Source: JAWWPY01 sp963822825 (GTDB lineage Bacteria > Actinomycetota > Actinomycetes > Streptosporangiales > Streptosporangiaceae). From it: 64,000 nucleotides of DNA. Below the pieces are notes generated by a model that saw only the letters and a list, made by a program, of their open reading frames with translations, was not told the origin of the DNA and searched no databases. Positions 45,360 through 54,600 of the stretch are shown piece after piece; the stretch's first letter is position 1, and every line of letters begins with the position of its first letter. The DNA lies in NCBI GenBank assembly GCA_963822825.1, contig CAWGIW010000001.1:1-64000 (forward strand). Direction: 5' to 3'. The translations under genes were made by a program, and so were the position numbers.

Positions 45360-46583
45360 TTAGTTCGCGGTCTCGGTGGACACGGCCCCGGCCGCGAGCA
45401 GCACGGCCCGGCCGGGGGCGATCTTCAGGTCGCCCAGGCTGCCGCGCGATCCGCTGCCGGTGCCGAAGCTGGCGGCGCCGGCCGCGAAGGTGAAAGCGTT
45501 GCCGCCGCTGTCGGCGTAGACGAAGGTGCCGGCGGGATCGGCGACGACCAGCCCGCCAGACGATCCGGCCGGCAGCGGCGCAGCCGGCCCCCAACTGCCG
45601 CCCGCCAGGTGCCAGGAGTAGGACGACCCGAACACGGCGATCGCGTTCCCGGCACCATCGATCGCGGTGGACACCGAGCTGGAAGGCTGGCTGGCGAGCA
45701 CCGCCGCGGCGCTCCAGGTTCCGCTGGGGGACTGGGTCGCCGCCTCGATGTGCCCCGCCCGCGACCAGACCAAGGATGCGTTCCCGGCGTCATCGAGGGC
45801 GGCCTTCGGGGCCGAATCCTTGCTGTAATCTCCGGTGGCCACGAAAACCGGAGCGGAGAACCCGCCCAGGACGGTGCCGGACACGGCCCAGATCGCGTCG
45901 TTCCCGCCGGTGAAGGTCACGACCACGCTCCCGTCCGGGCTGACCGCCAGGCTCGGGTTATGCGCCTCGCCCTGCATGCTTTCCGTCGATAGCGTCTGTG
46001 CCGGACCCCAGCCGCCGCCGGCCCGGAGAACGGCGTAGGTGACTTCTTGATCCAGGATGTCGGCCCAGGCGGCGATCACGTCGCCGGCGCTGTCGATGCC
46101 GAGCACCGGCCCGCCGCGGTCGAAGTTGAGATGAGTGCTGAGGGTTACCGGGGCACCCCAGCTACCGCCCGCCGGCCGCACGGCGGCCTGGACGATGTAG
46201 CCGCACGAGGCCGGACAGCCCGTGTAGCTCCCCCACACCGCGACCGCCCGCCCGGCCGGGTCCACGGCCATGACAGGGTAGTGCAGGCTGCCGCCCTGGC
46301 CGAGGTCCGCCGCCTGCCAGGTCTTCCCGTCCGGGCTGGTGCACACCTGCACGTGCGTGGTGCCGTCAGCGGCCTGGAAGGTCCCGCCGGCCGCCATGGC
46401 CCCGGCCTGGTTCTCCGCGACCGAGCTGCCACACGCCCCCGGCAGCTGGACTGGCGCCGACCACGAACCCGCCAGGGCAGGCAACGCAGGCGAAAGCCCG
46501 AACGCGATCAGGGCCGCCAGCGACGCCAAGGCGCCTCGGCCGATCCATCTCAGTGAACGTGCGCGTAATTGAGCATGCTGCAT
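45360..46583 (-). CDS. Secreted beta-propeller-like protein of unknown function
   Basis: 407 residues from ATG 46,583, preceded by GGGAGGAC. There is a Sec signal peptide (RWIGRGALASLAALIAFGLS through ALPALAGS) and then repeating units such as GGSWGAPVTLS and GGGWGPAQTLS with intervening VDPAGRAVAVW, SPDGSVVVTF and DDAGNASLVW strands, typical of sialidase-like or propeller proteins. No catalytic motif is seen. It is presumably exported and bound to or released from the wall. Confidence 0.75.
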   Translation of the reverse strand: MQHAQLRARSLRWIGRGALASLAALIAFGLSPALPALAGSWSAPVQLPGACGSSVAENQAGAMAAGGTFQAADGTTHVQVCTSPDGKTWQAADLGQGGSLHYPVMAVDPAGRAVAVWGSYTGCPASCGYIVQAAVRPAGGSWGAPVTLSTHLNFDRGGPVLGIDSAGDVIAAWADILDQEVTYAVLRAGGGWGPAQTLSTESMQGEAHNPSLAVSPDGSVVVTFTGGNDAIWAVSGTVLGGFSAPVFVATGDYSKDSAPKAALDDAGNASLVWSRAGHIEAATQSPSGTWSAAAVLASQPSSSVSTAIDGAGNAIAVFGSSYSWHLAGGSWGPAAPLPAGSSGGLVVADPAGTFVYADSGGNAFTFAAGAASFGTGSGSRGSLGDLKIAPGRAVLLAAGAVSTETAN

Positions 46584-46900
46584 GATGTCCTCCCTGACAT
46601 CTGAGATTGCTCGCCGCGTCCGGCCGTGGTCCGGGAGGAAGGCGCAGGCCGGTTGTCCGTCGCTAACCGCATGACGCCTCCCCGCTGCCCCGCCCGGGCT
46701 GCCGCGACATTCATCCGGCGGCAGCACACAAAGAACAGCCAGTGTGGGCACGCCGCCCGGCACCCCTAACACGTACAGGCCGCCGGGCCGGTTCACCCCC
46801 GGCAGTGAACACAGGACAAACTTTTACGGATACCACCAGTGATGACCGGCTGTGGACGTGCGGGCGGTCATCCTCGGGAATGATGCGGTAACGGGGCACG
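46584..46900. promoter_or_regulatory. Divergent promoter region with response-regulator-like motif
   Basis: No gene is seen. At 46,875-46,887 lies CGGGAATGATGCG, within a partial inverted repeat TCAT-N8-ATGA, 13 bp before the histidine kinase start. A nearly identical motif occurs at 48,831-48,843. This suggests control by the encoded response regulator. Confidence 0.45.
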
Positions 46901-48142
46901 ATGGCTACCGTCGGTCAAGTGTCGACCAATTCTTCGGCCGCTCGGCCGCCGCGGCTGCCGCGGCCGGCCATCACCGAGCGGCAGCGACTCGGGCTCGCCG
47001 CCCTGACGGGGCTCGCCTGCGCGGCCGCGATCGCCCTGGTGATCGTTCAGCCGGGGCAGGCGCGCGGGCAAAGGCTCGATCTGGTGGTCCTGCTGGGTAT
47101 CCCGGCGATCTCATTCGGCAGGCGATGGCCGCTTCTTGTCCTCGCAGTGGCCAGCACCGCCGCCGCCGCGCAGATGGCGTGGGGTACCACGTCGCCGCTG
47201 ATGAGCCTGCTGCTCGGGGTGGCTGGGTACACGGTGGCCGTTGGCGTCCCGCGGCGGTTGTCGATCCGCGCGGCGCTGGCCGCGGCGGCGATTTTCGGTG
47301 CGGCGCTCCTGTACGCCGGGATGACTAAAGGGCCCTCTCCGCTCGCGGCCGGGGCCGTCCTGGGCTTCCTGCCGCTGGCGGCGGGGTGGTTTATCGGAGA
47401 CAGCGTGGCGGCGCGCCGGCGCTACGTGGCCGGGCTGGCCGAGCAGGCGGAGCGCGAGCGAGCCGCCGAGGCCGAGCGCGCCCGGCAGGAGGTCCGGGAG
47501 GAGCGGGTGCGCATCGCCCGCGAGCTGCACGACGTCGTCGCGCACACGCTCGCGGTGATCACCGTCCAGGCCGGGGTGGGCAGGCGCCTGATGGTGAAGC
47601 GCCCAGAAGAGGCGGGCACCGCGCTCGAATCGATCGAGATGATCGGGCGGACCGCCCAGGACGAGCTGCGGGTGGTGCTCGGGCTGCTGCGCGACGAGGA
47701 TGCCGGGGACGCCGCGCTCGCGCCGGCGCCGAGGCTCGTCGACCTCAAGGAGCTCGCGGACACCGTGCGGGCCTCGGGGACGCACGTCGAGCTGCGAACA
47801 TCGGGCGCCGATCATCGGCTCTCCCCGGCGCTCGAGCTCACGCTCTACCGGGTCGTCCAAGAGGCGCTCACCAACGTCGTCAGGCATGCGCCGCAAGCCC
47901 GGGCCACGGTCGACCTCACGATCTCGGCCGCGCAGGTCCGGCTCGAGGTGGCCGACGACGGAGGATCAGCCGGGCGGACAGTCGGCGATCAGGAACGGCC
48001 CGGCATTCCGGGCACGGGCCACGGGATCGCCGGGATGCGGGAGCGGATCGGCGCTTTCGGCGGCTGGCTCGTGGCCGAACCGCTCGCCTGCGGCTTCCGC
48101 GTGCTCGCCGAGGTCCCGATCGAGGGCGGGGCGGCACCGTGA
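46901..48142 (+). CDS. NarL-type sensor histidine kinase (HisKA_3)
   Basis: 413 residues. The N-terminal half has four to five membrane spans (residues about 29-165), a linker coiled coil rich in Glu/Arg/Ala, then the dimerisation box ERVRIARELHDVVAHTLAVI with phospho-His near 210, and the HATPase domain (ALTNVVRHAPQARATVDLTI, GHGIAGMRERIGAFGG). There is no large external sensor, so it probably senses within the membrane. Its stop overlaps the response regulator GTG by four bases. Confidence 0.92.
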   Translation: MATVGQVSTNSSAARPPRLPRPAITERQRLGLAALTGLACAAAIALVIVQPGQARGQRLDLVVLLGIPAISFGRRWPLLVLAVASTAAAAQMAWGTTSPLMSLLLGVAGYTVAVGVPRRLSIRAALAAAAIFGAALLYAGMTKGPSPLAAGAVLGFLPLAAGWFIGDSVAARRRYVAGLAEQAERERAAEAERARQEVREERVRIARELHDVVAHTLAVITVQAGVGRRLMVKRPEEAGTALESIEMIGRTAQDELRVVLGLLRDEDAGDAALAPAPRLVDLKELADTVRASGTHVELRTSGADHRLSPALELTLYRVVQEALTNVVRHAPQARATVDLTISAAQVRLEVADDGGSAGRTVGDQERPGIPGTGHGIAGMRERIGAFGGWLVAEPLACGFRVLAEVPIEGGAAP

Positions 48143-48801
48143 CGACCGGCGTCCTCGTCGTCGACGACCAGGCGCTGCTGCGCAACGCGTTCTCCTCGCT
48201 GATCGACGCCGAGGACGACCTGGAGGTCGTCGGCGAGGCGGCCGACGGCAGGCAGGCGGTCGAACTCGCGGCGAGCCTCGCGCCGGGCGTCGTCGTGATG
48301 GACGTCCGGATGCCGGTGATGGACGGGATCGAGGCCACCCGGCAGATCACATCAGACCAGGGGCCCAGCGGGGCGCGGGTGCTCATCCTCACGACCTTCG
48401 ATCTCGACGAGTACGTCTTCGAGGCGCTGCGGGCGGGAGCGAGCGGCTTCGCGCTCAAGAGCCGGCCGCTCGACGAGCTGCTGAACGCGATCCGCACCGT
48501 CGCCGCGGGCGAGGCGCTCCTGGCTCCGAGCGTGACCCGCCGGCTCATCGCGCACTTCGCCGACCAGGCGAGAACGCCCGCCAGAACGCCCCACGGCCTG
48601 ACGGAGCTCACCGAGCGCGAGCGCGAGGTGCTGTCGCTGGTCGCCGAGGGGCTGTCGAACGCCGAGCTCGCCCAGACGCTGCATGTGAGCCTCCCGACGG
48701 CCAAGACGCACGTGAGCCGGATCCTGACCAAGCTCGGTGCCCGGGACCGGACCCAGCTGGTCATCCTCGCCTACCAGTCGGGGCTCGCCACCCAGGCCTG
48801 A
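48139..48801 (+). CDS. NarL/LuxR-family response regulator
   Basis: 220 residues. The receiver domain has VLVVDDQALLRNAFSSL and the phosphoacceptor Asp55 in VVVMDVRMPVMDGIEATRQI; the C-terminal LuxR helix-turn-helix has LTEREREVLSLVAEGLSNAE and HVSLPTAKTHVSRILTKLGA. Coupled to the kinase by a GTGA overlap. Shared motifs before the kinase gene and before the downstream ABC operon suggest it regulates both. Confidence 0.94.
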   Translation: MTTGVLVVDDQALLRNAFSSLIDAEDDLEVVGEAADGRQAVELAASLAPGVVVMDVRMPVMDGIEATRQITSDQGPSGARVLILTTFDLDEYVFEALRAGASGFALKSRPLDELLNAIRTVAAGEALLAPSVTRRLIAHFADQARTPARTPHGLTELTEREREVLSLVAEGLSNAELAQTLHVSLPTAKTHVSRILTKLGARDRTQLVILAYQSGLATQA

Positions 48802-48830
48802 CCGGTCCGGTGGATCTCCGGCGTCGTTCG

Positions 48831-48843
48831 CGGGAATGACGCG
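48831..48843. promoter_or_regulatory. Putative response-regulator box before the ABC operon
   Basis: CGGGAATGACGCG differs by one base from CGGGAATGATGCG at 46,875-46,887; both are followed by GGGCACGATG. Here GTCGTTC on the left partly mirrors GAATGAC, forming an inverted repeat. It lies 48 bp before the first plausible start of the ABC ATPase gene. Confidence 0.5.
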
Positions 48844-48899
48844 CTCGTGCTTCTCGGGCACGATGACAGCGGGTCGCCGATCGCCCACGATTGCTTGGC

Positions 48900-50204
48900 A
48901 TGAACGTCTCATGCGCTCTGGGCTCACACTGCGTGGCCGTCGCGCGGCATGAAGTCGGCCTGGGGCCCGGCTTCCTCCTGCTGGTGGTCCTGCTGATCGC
49001 CGCCGCGGGCTACGGCGTGACGCGCCTCCTTCGCCAGCGGCGCGAGGGCCGGGTAGCGGACTCAACCTGGCGTCCCGAACGGCCGGGGTCCTCCGAGGAG
49101 CATGCGCGCCCGGTCAACCTCGCGGACCCTGCTTCACTGGGGCCAGCGGAGCCTGCCTCCCTGGGGCCAGCGGAGCCGCCTCCCAGCGGAGCCTGCCTCC
49201 CTGGGGCCAGCACGTACGCCCGGCTCGCGCCGCGCGCGGCCCGCGCCGTCGACCTCCTCGGGGGATCGGCCGGCGGATGGGCGGTCGAGACTCACAGCCT
49301 GACCAAGCGGTTCGGCCCGAACGCCGCGGTCGACAACGTCGAGCTGCTCGTCCCCCGCGGGTCCGCGTTCGGCTACCTCGGACCCAACGGCGCCGGCAAG
49401 ACGACGCTCATCCGCACCCTGCTCGGCCTGACGCGGGCCGACGCCGGCACGATGTCGTTGCTCGGAATCCGGGTCCCGTCCGAGCGCAGCCGGGCGCTGG
49501 CCCGGGTCGGCGCGATCGTTGACGAGCCCCGCTTCCACCACCACCTGACGGGCCGGGAGAACCTGCGCCTGCTGGGCGCCGCGCGAGGCGGCGGCGCGGA
49601 CGGGCGGATCCCGGGGTCGCTGGCCCGGGTCGGCCTCACCGAGCGCGCCGACGACCAGGTCGCCTCGTACTCGATGGGCATGCGCCAGCGCCTGGGGGTG
49701 GCGGCGTGCCTGCTGGGCGACCCCGAGCTGCTGATCCTGGACGAGCCGATGAACGGGCTCGACCCGGCGGGGATGCACGAGATGCGCGCGATGATCCGCT
49801 CGCTGGTCGACGAGGGACGCACGGTGATGCTCTCCTCGCACCTGCTCGACGAGGTCGAGCGCACGTGCGACGCGGTCGCGATCGTCAACCGCGGACGGGT
49901 CATCCGGCAGGGCCCGATCGATGAGCTCGTCCGCACCGCGGGCGCCCGCATCGTGCGGCTGGACTGCTCCGACCCCGCCGCGGCGGGCCGCCTCCTCGAG
50001 CAGTCCGGGATCACTGCGGGCGTTGCCCTCGGCGAGCTGATGCTGACCGTGACGCTTCCTTCCGGCGCCTCGCGCGAGACGGTGGCGGACGTCAACCGCC
50101 GGCTCGTCGAGGGCGGGATCTCGGTGTACGGCCTCCAGGAGGTTCACGCCACCCTGGAGGACTGGTTCTTGTCGGTGACCAGCCGCCTAGGAGAGCAGTC
50201 ATGA
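48900..50204 (+). CDS. ABC transporter ATP-binding protein with N-terminal membrane extension
   Basis: The ATPase domain starts near 49,285 (VETHSLTKRFGPNAAVDNVE) with Walker A GYLGPNGAGKTTLIR, signature YSMGMRQRLGVAACLL, Walker B LLILDEPMNGLDPAG and a C-terminal DrrA-like tail. It is preceded in frame by about 125 residues with a membrane span (GPGFLLLVVLLIAAAGYGVT) and a Pro/Ala/Ser/Gly repeat region. An ATG at 48,900 fits best as start; the extension may be an original separate small gene fused by read-through. Its stop overlaps the permease ATG. Confidence 0.85.
   Translation: MNVSCALGSHCVAVARHEVGLGPGFLLLVVLLIAAAGYGVTRLLRQRREGRVADSTWRPERPGSSEEHARPVNLADPASLGPAEPASLGPAEPPPSGACLPGASTYARLAPRAARAVDLLGGSAGGWAVETHSLTKRFGPNAAVDNVELLVPRGSAFGYLGPNGAGKTTLIRTLLGLTRADAGTMSLLGIRVPSERSRALARVGAIVDEPRFHHHLTGRENLRLLGAARGGGADGRIPGSLARVGLTERADDQVASYSMGMRQRLGVAACLLGDPELLILDEPMNGLDPAGMHEMRAMIRSLVDEGRTVMLSSHLLDEVERTCDAVAIVNRGRVIRQGPIDELVRTAGARIVRLDCSDPAAAGRLLEQSGITAGVALGELMLTVTLPSGASRETVADVNRRLVEGGISVYGLQEVHATLEDWFLSVTSRLGEQS
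49129..49212 (+). repeat. In-gene direct repeats of about 24 bp
   Basis: The unit GCCTGCCTCCCTGGGGCCAG plus CGGA recurs with variation across 49,129-49,212, encoding PASLGPAE-type repeats between the membrane segment and the ATPase domain. Confidence 0.6.
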
Positions 50205-51373
50205 CCGAGGACACGTCGACCGCGCCCGCGGGCCCGGCGCGGGCCGCCGCTGTCACGGCGGCGGGCGGTGCCCGGCCGGATCGTGCCGGCGCCGGCGGCC
50301 GGTACCGGTCGTGGATTCCCACCTGGGGCCTGATCGCCACGAAGCACCTAGAGCTGCGGAAGCGGCGCGGCCTCATGGTGGTCGCCGTGCTGCTGACCGT
50401 GGGCCTGCCGGTCCTCGTCCTGGGCCTCCGGCTGGTGTTCCACGCGGTCGATCCGAAGAGCTACGGGCCGGCCGGCAGCCCGTCGGTGTTCCAGGTCCTG
50501 TGCCAGCCGATGGCCGAGTTCGGGTTCATCATCGCCGCGACCCTCGGGGCCACGGCGGGAACGACGGACCTGACCGACGGGATGTTCCGGCACCTGGTGA
50601 TCACCGGCCGCTCGCGCGTCGCGCTCTACCTGGCCCGGATCCCGGCCGGCCTGGCGATCGTCCTGCCGCTGGTCGCCGTGGCCTTCGCCATCGTGTGCCT
50701 GGTGACCAGCTACGCGGGCACCCCGCAGCCGACCTCGATCAACGTCAACGGGATCTCCGTCCCGGCCCAGCTCAGCCAGGCGCAGCTCGAGACCTGGATC
50801 GTGCGGCATCCACAGCAGTACAACCAGGCCTTCGTCAACGGAGGCCCTCAGTTCGGCCCACCCCCCGGCGGCGCACCGGTCTCGCGTTCCGCCAGCCCCC
50901 GGCCCGTGATCGGCCGCGACATCGCCACCATCTACGGCGACTACACCTCCGACGAGACTGGTCAGCTCAACCCGCCGGTCAACGAGATGGTCAAGATCGG
51001 GCTGTGGCTCGAGCTCGACATCGGCATCGGGTTCCTCGTCGGTCTCGGCGTCGGCTCCCTCATCGGCCAGCGCACCGTGTCCACGGTGCTGATGATCGTG
51101 CTCCAGATCATCGTGACCCCGCTCCTCGCGGCCCACGTGATCCCCTACTTCATCAACGGCCAGCGCGTCGTCGTGGGCATCGCCATGGACCAGCTCCGGC
51201 CCGCGGGTCTGGCGGGCGGCGGCGCCGGCGGCCCGGGCCACGTGCTGTTCGGCGGGCGCGGGGTCCTCGGCATACCGCCGATGCCCACCTGGGCGATGAT
51301 CACCGTGATCGTGGGCTGGATCGTCGGCTGGTCGGTGATCGGCGCATGGCGGATGGCCACCCGCGACGCCTGA
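50201..51373 (+). CDS. ABC-2-like transporter permease
   Basis: 390 residues with about six membrane spans. A cytoplasmic N-terminal tail precedes the first (GLMVVAVLLTVGLPVLVLGL); others include EFGFIIAATLGATAGTTDLT and GIGFLVGLGVGSLIGQRTVS. It has a large external loop between spans three and four. It pairs with the ATPase gene with an ATGA overlap; the two-component genes upstream resemble the arrangement of drug- or envelope-stress-responsive exporters. Confidence 0.82.
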   Translation: MTEDTSTAPAGPARAAAVTAAGGARPDRAGAGGRYRSWIPTWGLIATKHLELRKRRGLMVVAVLLTVGLPVLVLGLRLVFHAVDPKSYGPAGSPSVFQVLCQPMAEFGFIIAATLGATAGTTDLTDGMFRHLVITGRSRVALYLARIPAGLAIVLPLVAVAFAIVCLVTSYAGTPQPTSINVNGISVPAQLSQAQLETWIVRHPQQYNQAFVNGGPQFGPPPGGAPVSRSASPRPVIGRDIATIYGDYTSDETGQLNPPVNEMVKIGLWLELDIGIGFLVGLGVGSLIGQRTVSTVLMIVLQIIVTPLLAAHVIPYFINGQRVVVGIAMDQLRPAGLAGGGAGGPGHVLFGGRGVLGIPPMPTWAMITVIVGWIVGWSVIGAWRMATRDA

Positions 51374-51671
51374 CACCCTCCTGCGGCTCGTGCGCCTCGT
51401 GCCTGGCCGGCGGGCGTTCCTGGGCGAGATACAAGTCAGCCCCGGGATAGAAGCAGCTTCAGGCGGTGTTCTCCTTCTGCCGCGTTCTGACGCCCCCCCG
51501 ATGGTGCGGATGTCAGGGTTGCCCCGGTCCGGGCCGCCGCTCACGGGGCCGTGCTAGCTTCTAGGTCGAGGTCCGGCCGTCTGCTCGCGCCACTCGATGG
51601 CCGGAGTTCGTTAGCCGGTCAGGGTGCGGCAGGTCGGCTGCCGGTCACACGAGATTGCCAGGCTGGAGCCC

Positions 51672-52223
51672 ATGTCGCAGGCGGGGTCGATGCGCGCGGA
51701 GAAACGCGCGGAGAGAAAGGCCGCCCGGGGGGCGCGGTTCACGGCCGTGACCACGGCGATCGTCAGCGTGCTCCCATTCGGCCTGGACCGGATCGTCGCG
51801 CCGAACATGCTCGGGTTCGCCATTATCAACGCCTTTACCTTCGCGACCGACCTGGCGCTGCTCACCGCTCTTCACGGCGGGCTGAGATGGCCGGTTCCGG
51901 TGAGCATCACCCTGTCCTACATCGCGGCGTCCGGGCTGAGCTACGCGCTCAACCGCGCTCTCAACTTCCGCTCCCATGCCGCACCCGGCCCGCAGGTGGG
52001 CCTGTGGGCCGTGGTCGCCGTCGTTAACTACCTCGCCTGGATCCTGGGCGTAGGGGCCGGCCTGGCCGCCCTCGGCGTCGACTACCGCCTCGCCCGGATC
52101 ATCGCGGCCTGCTGCGAGGCGGTGTACCTGTACGCCGCGATGCGATGGCTGGTCTTCCGGGACGCTCAGCGCCCGGCGCCGGTGCGAGAGTCACCTGAAC
52201 CCGATCGGTCCGGCCTATCCTGA
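51672..52223 (+). CDS. GtrA-like membrane protein
   Basis: 183 residues with four hydrophobic spans and the family pattern APNMLGFAIINAFTFATDLA, ITLSYIAASGLSYALNRALN and FRS. GtrA proteins are small flippase-like partners of glycosyltransferases acting on polyprenyl-linked sugars or wall polymers. The start is chosen at ATG 51,672; ATG 51,690 is possible. Confidence 0.8.
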   Translation: MSQAGSMRAEKRAERKAARGARFTAVTTAIVSVLPFGLDRIVAPNMLGFAIINAFTFATDLALLTALHGGLRWPVPVSITLSYIAASGLSYALNRALNFRSHAAPGPQVGLWAVVAVVNYLAWILGVGAGLAALGVDYRLARIIAACCEAVYLYAAMRWLVFRDAQRPAPVRESPEPDRSGLS

Positions 52224-52268
52224 CGACAGTCCAGGCCGCCGGGTCCGGGCTCGACGTGGAGGTCAACG

Positions 52269-52972
52269 ATGACGGCCATGGACTCGACGCCAGCGGCTCG
52301 GCCGCCGGTGGCCGGGGTGTGCTATGACGCCCGGCGCGATGTGTACTACACGAAGCCGGTCCTGCGCGGCTGGCTGCACCTGATCTGGTTCGAAGCGTCG
52401 CTCGTGCTCGGCACGCTGCTGCTGGCCCGCGCCCATGGAGCCACCCGGATCGTGGCGGCCGCCGTGTATACGGCCAGTGTGAGCGCGTTGTTCGGCGTCA
52501 GCGCGCTGTATCACCGCGGCACCTGGACGGCCGCGTGGCGCCGTCGGCTGCAGCGCCTGGACCACGCGATGATCTTCTTTCTCATCGCCGGCACGGCCAC
52601 TCCCGCTTTCCTCCTGGCCGCACGAGGTACCTTCGGCCGGGTCTGCCTCATCGCGCTGTGGACACTGACCCTGACCGCGGCCGTGATCCACATGGCCTGG
52701 ATGAACGCACCAGAGCTGGTGGTCGGACCGACATTCATCGGGCTGGGCTGGGTCGCCGGCCTGGCCCTGCCGGAAGTGTGGATCCATGCTGGTGTCGTGC
52801 CCGCCGTGCTGATGCTCACGGGCGGCGTACTCTACACGGCGGGGGCGATTTTCTACCATCGCCGCCTGCCCACCCCTGCCCATCGGTGTTCGGCTACCAC
52901 GAGGTCTTTCACACCTACGTCTGCGTCGCCGCGGCGTGCCAGTATGCCGCGATAGCCCTGTTCATCATCTGA
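52269..52972 (+). CDS. Hemolysin III / YqfA-type membrane protein, one frameshift near 52,875
   Basis: Seven hydrophobic spans with the HlyIII/PAQR motifs ALFGVSALYHRGTWTAAWRR, RRLQRLDHAMIFFLIAGTAT and LYTAGAIFYHRR. The first frame fails after YHRRLP. The next frame continues PDPCPSVFGYHEVFHTYVCV and ends with CQYAAIALFII at 52,972, exactly the conserved end of the family. One base change near 52,875 restores a protein of about 234 residues. Confidence 0.85.
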
Positions 52973-53009
52973 ATCGCGATCTGTCAGTGGGCGCGCGCAA
53001 GATGGGTGT

Positions 53010-53763
53010 GTGGCTAGCGGTGGCGGCGCGGAGTGGAGCGTGGACAGCCGCACGGTCCGGGTGATCCGGCAGGATCCGGGCCACCCCGTCGATCCGTCCG
53101 TGTGGCCCGCCACCGTCCCGGCGGTGGCGCAGATCCTGCGGGACGGCCTGGAGCTACCTCCGGGGCTGACGGTGCTGGTCGGCGAGAACGGGTCAGGGAA
53201 GTCCACGGTCGTGGAGATGCTGGCCGAGGCGTGCGGGATCAACCCTCAGGGGGGCTCGGCCCAGGCCCAGTTGTTCCGGACCAGGGACAGCGAGCCCGGG
53301 ATCGGCTCGCACCTGATCGTCGAGCGCGGGGCCTGCCGGCCCCGGCTGGTCCTACTTCCTGCGCGCGGACACCATGCACGGTCTGTACAGCTACCTGGAG
53401 GACCACCCCGGGAAGCGCCGCGAGCGTTTCCACGAGGTGAGCCACGGGGAGGGCTTCCTGCAGATCCTCCGGACGAGGGTGAACCAGCCGGGCTTCTATC
53501 TCATGGACGAACCCGACGCCCCGCTGTCGTTCATCGCCTGCCTCGGGCTGACCGCCTTGCTGCACGACCTGGCCCAGACCGGGTCGCAGGCCATCGTCGC
53601 CACCCATTCACCGATCATCGCCGCTGTGCCCGGCGCGGGCCTCCTGGAACTGGGCGAATGGGGCATCCGCGCCGCCCGGTGGGAGGAACTCCAGCTCGTC
53701 AGCGCGTGGCGGCGCTTCCTGACCGAGCCGGCTTCCTACTTCCGCCACCTGCTGGCCGACTGA
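53010..53763 (+). CDS. AAA-family ATPase (ABC-like fold), one frameshift near 53,340
   Basis: The GTG start frame has LPPGLTVLVGENGSGKSTVV (Walker A) and IVERGACRPR, then breaks. The following frame reads YFLRADTMHGLYSYLEDHPG, then HEVSHGEGFLQILRTRVNQP and GFYLMDEPDAPLSFIACLGL (Walker B), QAIVATHSPIIAAVPGAGLL and stops at 53,763. Repaired, it is about 250 residues, a stand-alone ATPase of the AAA_21/23 type seen in many actinobacteria, function unknown. Confidence 0.78.
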
Positions 53764-53828
53764 GCGCCAACCGGCCGTTCGTTTCGGATAAAGCCAACCG
53801 GTGAGGGGGCCGCCTGGAACTTCGGGAG

Positions 53829-54533
53829 TTACCGGAGGCCAGCCTGCCGGCGAGACCGCGCTTTCACCGGGCGGCGGGCGCGGCGATGTCTGTGACTGAG
53901 GTGGCCTTCGCGGCGGCCGGCGTTGAGGAACGCCGCGGCCCGCCCGAAGACCTCCCCGATGGTGTGACCCGCTAGCTGGGCCTGGTAGGCCTCAAACCGC
54001 GTCATCTCCCAGGCCTGCCCGCGCGGTGGAAGCGAGGCCAGCGCCGGCTCCGGCACTGACCTCCACGTCCAGGTCGCGATGCGGCCCTCGCCGGGGGCGG
54101 GGCGGCTGGCCGACGGGTTGATGAAGTTGACGTGATCGACGTCCTGGCCCATCTGGTTCCGGACGAAACGCAGCCCGGCCAGAGTTTCCTCGATCAGCCA
54201 GCGCTGCGCCGGGGTGTGGGCGGCGAGCACGTCATCGTAGGCATCCGGGTGATGGCGCACCAGCGTGCCGTTGACGATGGTGACCCACCACACCGCCTCA
54301 CCGATCACGGCGAAGGCTCGCGGCCGGTCCCATGCCCTCACCCGGGGGAGCCGCTCAATCGCGTCCCGCATGGCGGTGATGGACCACTGAAGCGCGCTCA
54401 CCTCGGCCGCCGGATCGCCCATGTTCTCGCGGTTCCATGCGACCCGGCAGCGAGCGGAGCAGAACCGGGCGTGCTCGCGGCGCGGCCCGAACACGGCGCT
54501 GCACTGCTCGCAGTTTCGGGTATCGGCCATCAC
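53829..54533 (-). CDS. Hypothetical protein with N-terminal zinc finger
   Basis: 234 residues (GTG 54,533 or ATG 54,530). CEQCSAVFGPRREHARFCSA then RCRVAW forms a four-cysteine zinc finger like those found in small actinobacterial proteins. The rest is helical (LPRVRAWDRPRAFAVIGEAV) with a basic C-terminal tail. The function is unknown; nucleic-acid binding is possible. Confidence 0.6.
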   Translation of the reverse strand: MMADTRNCEQCSAVFGPRREHARFCSARCRVAWNRENMGDPAAEVSALQWSITAMRDAIERLPRVRAWDRPRAFAVIGEAVWWVTIVNGTLVRHHPDAYDDVLAAHTPAQRWLIEETLAGLRFVRNQMGQDVDHVNFINPSASRPAPGEGRIATWTWRSVPEPALASLPPRGQAWEMTRFEAYQAQLAGHTIGEVFGRAAAFLNAGRREGHLSHRHRRARRPVKARSRRQAGLR

Positions 54534-54600
54534 CTCATGTTACGCGTAACGGGCCGGTGGTCGCGGGATGGGCCGTAGGCACGCCGGGGGACGCGCGGAT

